From: Candidatus Sabulitectum sp.
Lineage (GTDB): Bacteria; Fermentibacterota; Fermentibacteria; Fermentibacterales; JCC-6
Assembly: GCA_023136985.1 (NCBI GenBank)
Contig: JAGLQD010000348.1
Span: 1 to 7,930 of the forward strand
Length of the DNA: 7,930 nt
Direction of reading: 5' to 3'
Of the stretch, positions 1 through 3,998 are shown one piece after another (positions within the stretch are counted from its first letter, which is position 1; the number at the start of each line of letters is the position of its first letter). The notes below the pieces were generated by a model. The model was not told the origin of the DNA. It saw nothing but the letters and a program-made list of their open reading frames with translations, and ran no database searches. The translations under genes were made by a program, and so were the position numbers.

Positions 1-399
1 GCTTAGTATCATGGGAATAAGAATCCCCATCTTGGCATAGCTTCCAGCCATGCCCACGCCACTTTTCCGCACGGACTTCTGGTAATAGAAGAAACCGAGG
101 AAGTAGAGTATTCCTGTTGGTATACCTATAACAAGTGCCCATAAAGCAGAATTCTCAGCAGTCAGAAAGCCTTCAGCACCAGGGTTATTCCCTCCAAGTT
201 GATCAACAAGCCTACCCAAGGACAAATCAGTTAAACTGCCCCAAAGCCCCTTTTTTACAACAAGCCACAGAGAGATGGACGCAGCCATGGTATAGTTCAT
301 GGAGAGAATTACAAATCGGTTGTGATTTCGCTCTTCTCCATGCTTCAGAATGAGTGCGATTGCAGTGCTGCAGAAGATGGCTGAAAGAAGATAAATCAT
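1..399 (-). CDS. EamA/DMT-type membrane transporter, N-terminal part (3' end beyond window)
   Basis: This reading frame starts at an ATG at 399 and stays open to the left edge, so 133 residues are visible and the C-terminal part is missing. The start MIYLLSAIFCSTAIALILKH, followed by a short hydrophilic stretch and a second hydrophobic stretch (MNYTMAASISLWLVV), resembles the N-terminus of EamA (drug/metabolite transporter) proteins. A further hydrophobic span lies at about residues 90-108. Such proteins usually have ten helices in the inner membrane and move small metabolites; no substrate can be inferred. The start overlaps the stop of the upstream membrane-protein gene as ATGA, so the two are probably co-transcribed and translationally coupled. 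The ribosome binding site is weak, which fits coupling. The family call rests on the N-terminal pattern only. Confidence 0.72.
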   Translation of the reverse strand, partial: MIYLLSAIFCSTAIALILKHGEERNHNRFVILSMNYTMAASISLWLVVKKGLWGSLTDLSLGRLVDQLGGNNPGAEGFLTAENSALWALVIGIPTGILYFLGFFYYQKSVRKSGVGMAGSYAKMGILIPMILS

Positions 400-1334
400 T
401 TTCTCAAATGTTTCTCCAGGTTTTTGCCTACAGCCCTCTCAAGTTTGTCTGCCCTGGCGGAACCAAGGAAGGAATCTGTGAAGAGAATAGCAAGTTTGTA
501 AAGTAGGAAGAGCATACCAAGCGGGATGATCATCACATCGAGGAGCCATGTGGCACCGGTTCTAAGGAGAACCTGAGGAAGTACATCTATAAGGTCTTTC
601 ATGTCAACTACAATTCCAGCAATAACCTGATACTGCGGGGATGAGATCGATCCGAGATCCGGCCACTCAATGCTTAAGTTAGTGAGAGATCCAGTGACTC
701 GGGGAGGCCAGCCTTCGATTTCAATCAAGCCTGCATGCTTTGCCTCTTCCAGCCTTGATTCAAAGTTTTCCTCGAATTCACCCATTCTCAGATCAAACTC
801 ATCCTGTATAGGGGCAGAATAGCTGTTGGAAAGCTTGCCGGATAGAAAAAGAGATGCTGGAATTGCAAAGTAGAACGAGAAAGCCAGTACCCCAAAAAAG
901 AAAGCGAACTTCCTTAGTTGTTCTTTCTTCTTGAACTGCATCAGTCCCAGTAAGATAAAAACAATGCCCAGAAAAAGAGACCCCAGAAAGCCGCAGAGTT
1001 CTAGAATGATCTCAAGAGCATATAGAGTAGCAAGGCTTGCGGCGATAAGTTTCCATGTGATATCAATGGAATCGTAAAGAGGCTGTACAATATCCCCTAC
1101 TTCAATTCCTACCACATCGGAGCCCTCCACCACAGCTACCAGCCCTTTCACGATACTGATCGTTATGAAAGCCGTCAGTGCCTTCTCCTGCGATTTTTCA
1201 ATGTAGTTTTCAGCTGGGGGAAGAATGACTTTCTGCTGAAATTTTGTCAACACACCGGTGAAAGAGAGAATGGTGAGAAGAAGAAGCACCAACAGGGTTT
1301 TTGCTCTGCGATCCACTGTGATTCTCATGGCCAT
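396..1334 (-). CDS. Multi-spanning membrane protein of unknown function
   Basis: The 312-residue product is not recognised as a named family. One hydrophobic helix near residues 12-30 could be an uncleaved signal anchor. It is followed by a soluble stretch of about 60 residues (EKSQEKALTAFITISIVKGL, then VVEGSDVVGIEVGDIVQPLYD). Two helices follow at about 93-132, one at 143-165 and one at 258-285. A long soluble segment (about 166-255), partly acidic and amphipathic (MGEFEENFESRLEEAKHAG), lies between the last two; the C-terminus is basic. The start is supported by AGGAGG eight bases before the ATG, and a sigma-70-type promoter lies about 50 bases upstream. An ATG two codons later is a less well spaced alternative. 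It is the first gene of a unit with the EamA-type transporter, so a joint role at the membrane is possible but unproven. Confidence 0.8.
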   Translation of the reverse strand: MAMRITVDRRAKTLLVLLLLTILSFTGVLTKFQQKVILPPAENYIEKSQEKALTAFITISIVKGLVAVVEGSDVVGIEVGDIVQPLYDSIDITWKLIAASLATLYALEIILELCGFLGSLFLGIVFILLGLMQFKKKEQLRKFAFFFGVLAFSFYFAIPASLFLSGKLSNSYSAPIQDEFDLRMGEFEENFESRLEEAKHAGLIEIEGWPPRVTGSLTNLSIEWPDLGSISSPQYQVIAGIVVDMKDLIDVLPQVLLRTGATWLLDVMIIPLGMLFLLYKLAILFTDSFLGSARADKLERAVGKNLEKHLRK

Positions 1335-1381
1335 TTACTATTCCTCCTCTTTCGTAGAAATAACACAGAAATTCCCTGGCA

Positions 1382-1410
1382 AAAATATGTGCCGAACAGG
1401 CAGGTGTCAA
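1382..1410 (-). promoter_or_regulatory. Sigma-70-type promoter for the membrane protein/transporter unit
   Basis: Read on the minus strand there is a perfect TTGACA (1410-1405), a 17-base spacer and TATTTT (1387-1382). Transcription would begin near 1375 and give a leader of about 40 bases that ends in AGGAGG and the ATG at 1334. It lies in the only long gap between the two minus-strand gene pairs, so it probably makes the left pair independent of the sigma-factor unit. No transcript data are available. Confidence 0.6.
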
Positions 1411-1424
1411 ACCCTTCTTACACA

Positions 1425-1450
1425 ACTGCCGGCCCTTCCGAGCCGGCAGT
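1425..1450. terminator. Perfect 9-bp hairpin, candidate terminator of the sigma-factor unit
   Basis: ACTGCCGGC (1425-1433) and GCCGGCAGT (1442-1450) pair perfectly around an 8-base loop. It lies about 30 bases past the stop of the small membrane protein gene and before the next promoter, as expected for a terminator. However, the T-rich run (1458-1464) is on the plus-strand exit side. In the direction of the genes the hairpin is preceded by A residues and followed by no clear U tract. It may therefore be an imperfect intrinsic terminator, a mainly antisense terminator, or a binding site just upstream of the promoter. Confidence 0.45.
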
Positions 1451-1481
1451 GCCGCTTGTTTTTTCTGTTTCAGTCCTGGCT

Positions 1482-1997
1482 TTAGATGTCTTCAGGCTCT
1501 GCCTTTGGTTCATTGCGGTTCAGCCATTTGTCAAAGGCGTCCCGACCGTAGTCATTCCAGAACTCCCGGAACGAGTCGTAATGACACTCATGGCCGTTCT
1601 CGTTAACATGAATGTGTTCGTCTTCATCGCTCTTGCTCTTAAAATCATTGTCATAGGAGATGGATCGGCCGTTGGATTCCACATGGACATGAGCACCCTT
1701 CGTCTTCTTGTGTATTTTCTTTCTTTTGCTTCCTTTGTTTGAGAATGTATTGTGGCTGCCGAAGAAGATATGAGCCAGTACCACCAGGCCAACTGCCTGC
1801 CAGTATCCTACTGCAGGAAGGCTGAAGATGGCCGGCATCAGAGCGTTCCAGAGCCACATGACTATAAAACCGAACAAGACCGCAAGGGCAGTTACTCCGA
1901 TCACTCCCAGAAGTATGAAGCCCATTACCTTGAAAACCTTTGCTACAGGGTTGCCGTGAACTATCCGGTCGCCCACTCTAATCGTTGAAAAGATCAT
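1482..1997 (-). CDS. Small two-helix membrane protein with duplicated His-rich motif, partner of the ECF sigma factor
   Basis: The 171-residue product has two hydrophobic spans at about residues 22-50 and 56-80, joined by WNALMPAIFSLP and followed by YWQAVGLVVLAHIFFG. This short pattern resembles small membrane proteins I associate with ECF sigma genes in several phyla; that is recollection, not a search. A strongly basic stretch (about 90-100, KRKKIHKKTK) should be cytoplasmic. The tail holds two copies of HxHVxxNGxxxxYD (103-116 and 128-141), separated by an acidic run; the second copy has extra His and Cys residues. The start has AGGAGG six bases before the ATG, and the gene overlaps the sigma gene by 20 bases, so the two are surely co-expressed. 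A role as anti-sigma factor or sensor is inference; no classical zinc anti-sigma (HxxxCxxC) motif is present. Confidence 0.75.
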   Translation of the reverse strand: MIFSTIRVGDRIVHGNPVAKVFKVMGFILLGVIGVTALAVLFGFIVMWLWNALMPAIFSLPAVGYWQAVGLVVLAHIFFGSHNTFSNKGSKRKKIHKKTKGAHVHVESNGRSISYDNDFKSKSDEDEHIHVNENGHECHYDSFREFWNDYGRDAFDKWLNRNEPKAEPEDI

Positions 1998-2541
1998 TGT
2001 GTTCCTCCTTTATGTGTTTGAGTTGCTTCTTTATTGTTTTCAGCCCTCTGTGCTTCCTGGCCAGAAGGGTACCCATGGGGATATTCAGCTGCTTTTCCAG
2101 TTCTTTGAATGACACTTCGTTGAATTCCGTTTCTATGAGTACCTGCTTTTGATCCTTAGGCAGATTGCTGATGGCTGCGTAGATCTGGTTTCTAAGCTGC
2201 TCTCTGGCGTATGAGTTTTGCGGTTCATACTTCAGGTCGGGAATTATGTCGTAGAGGCTGAGTTCATTCATGTCAGGCTCATCCAGAGATTCCGTTCGGC
2301 TTGCCGGTTTTCTGTATTCGTCTATGATCCTGTTTTTCAGAGCACGAAATACATAAGCAGTGAGATTTGTTACGGGTTTTGTTATGTCCGGCCGGTCAAG
2401 CAGGTTTAGAATAACGTCCTGTACTATGTCTTCACTGTCCATGTGCGAAGCATCATCCAGTTTTGTTCTGACGAAGTTCACAAGTTTACAGTGGTTCTTC
2501 TGCCAGAACTCTGCAAGTGATTTTTTTCCGCTTCCGGTCAT
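1978..2541 (-). CDS. ECF-type RNA polymerase sigma factor
   Basis: The 187-residue product has the two-domain layout and length of extracytoplasmic-function sigma factors. Region 2 spans about residues 14-78, with SEDIVQDVILNLL and then AYVFRALKNRIIDEYRK, the core-binding and -10 recognition segments. A variable linker follows. Region 4 spans about 122-175 (ISNLPKDQKQVLIETEF, then SFKELEKQLNIPMGTLLARK), including the helix-turn-helix that reads the -35 element. It would direct RNA polymerase to a small regulon. The start at 2541 is chosen because GAGGAG lies eight bases upstream; longer forms from ATGs at 2562 or 2610 lack such a site and add a low-complexity N-terminus. It overlaps the downstream membrane-protein gene, a likely regulator of its activity. 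I see no convincing sigma-70 promoter before it. Confidence 0.9.
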   Translation of the reverse strand: MTGSGKKSLAEFWQKNHCKLVNFVRTKLDDASHMDSEDIVQDVILNLLDRPDITKPVTNLTAYVFRALKNRIIDEYRKPASRTESLDEPDMNELSLYDIIPDLKYEPQNSYAREQLRNQIYAAISNLPKDQKQVLIETEFNEVSFKELEKQLNIPMGTLLARKHRGLKTIKKQLKHIKEEHNDLFND

Positions 2542-2549
2542 TCCTTTTT

Positions 2550-2555
2550 CTCCTC
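2550..2555 (-). promoter_or_regulatory. Ribosome binding site that sets the sigma-factor start
   Basis: GAGGAG on the minus strand lies eight bases before the ATG at 2541. It lies inside the longer possible reading frame, so it argues against the upstream ATGs at 2562 and 2610. Confidence 0.6.
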
Positions 2556-2587
2556 TCTTCATTGTTGAAGACGAAAAGGATGGAAAA

Positions 2588-2601
2588 ATATTGCATATTG
2601 C
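2588..2601 (+). repeat. Tandem 7-bp direct repeat at the antitoxin promoter
   Basis: ATATTGC occurs twice back to back (2588-2594 and 2595-2601). The second copy runs into the candidate -35 box of the VapB-like gene. Antitoxins of this type often bind short repeats at their own promoter, so this could be an operator remnant; it could also be chance in AT-rich DNA. Confidence 0.35.
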
Positions 2602-2627
2602 CATACACATTATTGTTTCACTATTAT
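2598..2627 (+). promoter_or_regulatory. Candidate promoter of the VapB-like gene
   Basis: TTGCCA (2598-2603), an 18-base spacer and TATTAT (2622-2627) resemble a sigma-70 promoter. Transcription would begin near 2634, just before GGAGGT (2638-2643), giving a very short leader before the ATG at 2651. It faces away from the sigma-factor gene. Confidence 0.42.
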
Positions 2628-2650
2628 GTGTACTGATGGAGGTAGTGAAT

Positions 2651-2850
2651 ATGGGTGGACCAAATATAGTTCTTGATCACGAGCTTTTAGATCAATGCAG
2701 GAAACTCACAGGAATCAAAACTACCCGGGCACTGGTTGATTACGCTTTGCATGAATTACGAAGACTGGCACTGCAAAAAGGACTTATGGAGCTTAAGGGT
2801 TCGGTGATCTGGCAGTCTGGCGCAAAGAACGGAATACAAACGATTTCTAG
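2651..2850 (+). pseudogene. VapB-like antitoxin gene, frameshifted, without toxin partner
   Basis: From the ATG at 2651 (GGAGGT seven bases upstream) the frame reads NIVLDHELLDQCRKLTGIKT, then RALVDYALHELRRL and GLMELKG. This matches the ribbon-helix-helix N-terminal half of VapB antitoxins (type II toxin-antitoxin; PF09957-like). After residue 50 (2800) this frame loses resemblance and would run to 2941, into the end of the convergent lipoprotein gene. In the -1 frame from 2800, however, the sequence reads FGDLAVWRKERNTNDF and stops at TAG 2848-2850, exactly the kind of tail (GDL..WRK.R) that VapB proteins have. The joined product would be about 66 residues, near the usual 70-75. A small deletion therefore probably broke the gene. 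No VapC (PIN-domain) gene follows: only 45 bases remain before the next gene. A sequencing error is the main alternative. Confidence 0.65.
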
Positions 2851-2867
2851 TGGATCAGCTTCTTTTT

Positions 2868-2884
2868 ACCCTGCAACGCAGGGT
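2868..2884. terminator. Short hairpin between convergent genes
   Basis: ACCCTGC (2868-2874) and GCAGGGT (2878-2884) form a perfect 7-bp stem with a 3-base loop. It lies between the end of the VapB relic and the end of the lipoprotein gene. On the plus strand it is followed by the moderately T-rich TGTTATTAT; on the minus strand it is followed by A residues. It could act as a weak terminator for the plus-strand gene; function for the minus strand is less likely. Confidence 0.4.
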
Positions 2885-2895
2885 TGTTATTATCC

Positions 2896-3831
2896 TCAAG
2901 TGCCGCATTCAAGATCGGTTATCTCTACCTCAAACCCCTGATAGTTTCCGTCTGGAAGAATATTCGGGATTGAATAGTCTGGGTTGCTGAGGATCTCTGT
3001 TACCTGTGGATCCTCTGCTGTTACAAGGTCTGCTGTGTTCAACTGCCATTCGTCCTTTATCTCCCCAAACCTGTCAGTGTAGTCCTGGGCGCCGAGATTT
3101 GATGTTAAGGCCCAGTATAAGTATCTGGAGATCTGTGCTTCGTAATTACGGGTGTTGTCTTTGTTTGTGTACCAGGCAATTGATGGATACTCTGCGGGTA
3201 TATCCGGGAAGTAGCCTCCTCTGGCGGAATCCATTGCGACAGACAGTTCTGAACCCTGGTACTCTCCGAAAGTTTCCGGCCATGCATTTGCATAACCATG
3301 GGTGGTTATCAGATTCAGGACTTTCTCCAGTGATCCGTCAAAATGGCTGTTGATTCCGTCCGGGTCGAAGTTCGAGTTGGTCTCACTGTCTAAAAGAAAT
3401 TGTACCGCGGTGATCTCTGAAGGCAGGGTCTGCAGGTCGAATGCCTCTGCTTCGCTCTGACTGCCGAACATCAGTATTGTTGCGTTTCTGGCTGCAAGCT
3501 CGGAGCTAACTGATGTTCTGTCCGGCTCACCGTCTCCGTCATTGTCCAGATACTGTGCCAGAACATTTCCTGCATGCAGCAATCTTGTGTCAGTTACAGA
3601 TTGAGTGGCCCAGATGGTTACACCGAAAACCTTTATCTCTCTGTTGAAATTATCCGGCGCAGCAAAGCCGGCCACATTTATGCAGCCTGCAAATGCAAGG
3701 AACACCACTGTCAGCAGGAATATGAATCTTCTCACAACTACTCTTTCTGTTTTCTTTGCAATTGACTTCACTTCAATTTCACGGGTATCTGTTGTTCGGG
3801 GTGTGATATTTGCTCTCTTTTCTTTACTCAT
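2896..3831 (-). CDS. Predicted lipoprotein of unknown function
   Basis: The 311-residue product has a Thr/Lys/Arg-rich N-terminus, then RRFIFLLTVVFLAFAGC, a signal peptide ending at Cys50 (FAGC, slightly atypical lipobox). It is probably exported and lipid-anchored. The mature part has an acidic loop of calcium-binding type (D96, D98, D100, with DNDGDG). The stretches KVLNLITTHGYANAWPETFG (170-189) and YLYWALTSNLGAQ (237-249) look like conserved cores of a family I cannot name. The spacing of an ITTHGY helix and a later YWALT helix hints at a metallopeptidase-like fold, but there is no HExxH, so no enzymatic claim is made. The ATG at 3831 has no clear ribosome binding site. A GTG at 3735, preceded by a purine-rich stretch, would give a normal short signal peptide (VRRFIFLL) and may be the real start. 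Confidence 0.72.
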   Translation of the reverse strand: MSKEKRANITPRTTDTREIEVKSIAKKTERVVVRRFIFLLTVVFLAFAGCINVAGFAAPDNFNREIKVFGVTIWATQSVTDTRLLHAGNVLAQYLDNDGDGEPDRTSVSSELAARNATILMFGSQSEAEAFDLQTLPSEITAVQFLLDSETNSNFDPDGINSHFDGSLEKVLNLITTHGYANAWPETFGEYQGSELSVAMDSARGGYFPDIPAEYPSIAWYTNKDNTRNYEAQISRYLYWALTSNLGAQDYTDRFGEIKDEWQLNTADLVTAEDPQVTEILSNPDYSIPNILPDGNYQGFEVEITDLECGT

Positions 3832-3868
3832 GACATGAAAATCTGTTCCATTTGATCTTGTACATTAC

Positions 3869-3898
3869 AATATAATGAACTCTGTTTTGTGATTTCAA
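3869..3898 (-). promoter_or_regulatory. Candidate promoter of the lipoprotein gene
   Basis: On the minus strand TTGAAA (3898-3893), an 18-base spacer and TATATT (3874-3869) resemble a sigma-70 promoter. Transcription would start near 3862, about 30 bases before the annotated ATG at 3831. The -10 box overlaps a TATAAT on the opposite strand. Confidence 0.42.
3871..3876 (+). promoter_or_regulatory. TATAAT, candidate -10 box for the phosphatase gene
   Basis: A perfect TATAAT lies 128 bases before the chosen start at 3999, in the gap between two divergent genes. No good -35 hexamer lies 16-18 bases upstream (a TTGATC lies too close, at 13 bases). If used it would give a leader of about 120 bases. 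The rest of this gap (3832-3998) shows no other feature apart from the ribosome binding site at its end. Confidence 0.3.
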
Positions 3899-3986
3899 AT
3901 ACATTTTTTGAGATGCTTTTACTGTGAAACAAGAAACAGTCAGATGGAATTGCTTATTCACAAAGGCTTTTGTATATCAGCGTACC

Positions 3987-3994
3987 GGAGGTGA
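3987..3994 (+). promoter_or_regulatory. Ribosome binding site that sets a TTG start
   Basis: GGAGGTGA lies just before the TTG at 3999, seven bases from the end of GGAGG. The upstream in-frame GTG at 3924 has no such site. Starting at TTG also places the first membrane helix directly after LKKKFS, as expected for a membrane protein. Confidence 0.7.
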
Positions 3995-3998
3995 ATTC

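Noticed and set aside
135..353. Plus-strand reading frame of 72 codons
   Set aside because: It lies antisense to the EamA-type transporter, whose product has convincing helices; the plus-strand product has no recognisable features.
1389..1988. Plus-strand reading frames with hydrophobic products opposite the small membrane protein
   Set aside because: They are mirror frames of the minus-strand gene, which has a good ribosome binding site, gene overlap and a plausible product.
2542..2610. Longer N-terminus for the sigma factor
   Set aside because: No ribosome binding site supports the ATGs at 2562 or 2610, and the extra residues do not resemble sigma region 2.
2606..2625. ECF-type autoregulatory promoter (minus-strand TGAAAC) before the sigma gene
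   Set aside because: The GAAAC-like -35 is present, but no matching ECF -10 element is seen at the usual distance.
2790..2806. Programmed -1 frameshift in the VapB-like gene
   Set aside because: No slippery heptamer of the X XXY YYZ kind or downstream stimulator hairpin is visible; mutation or sequencing error is simpler.
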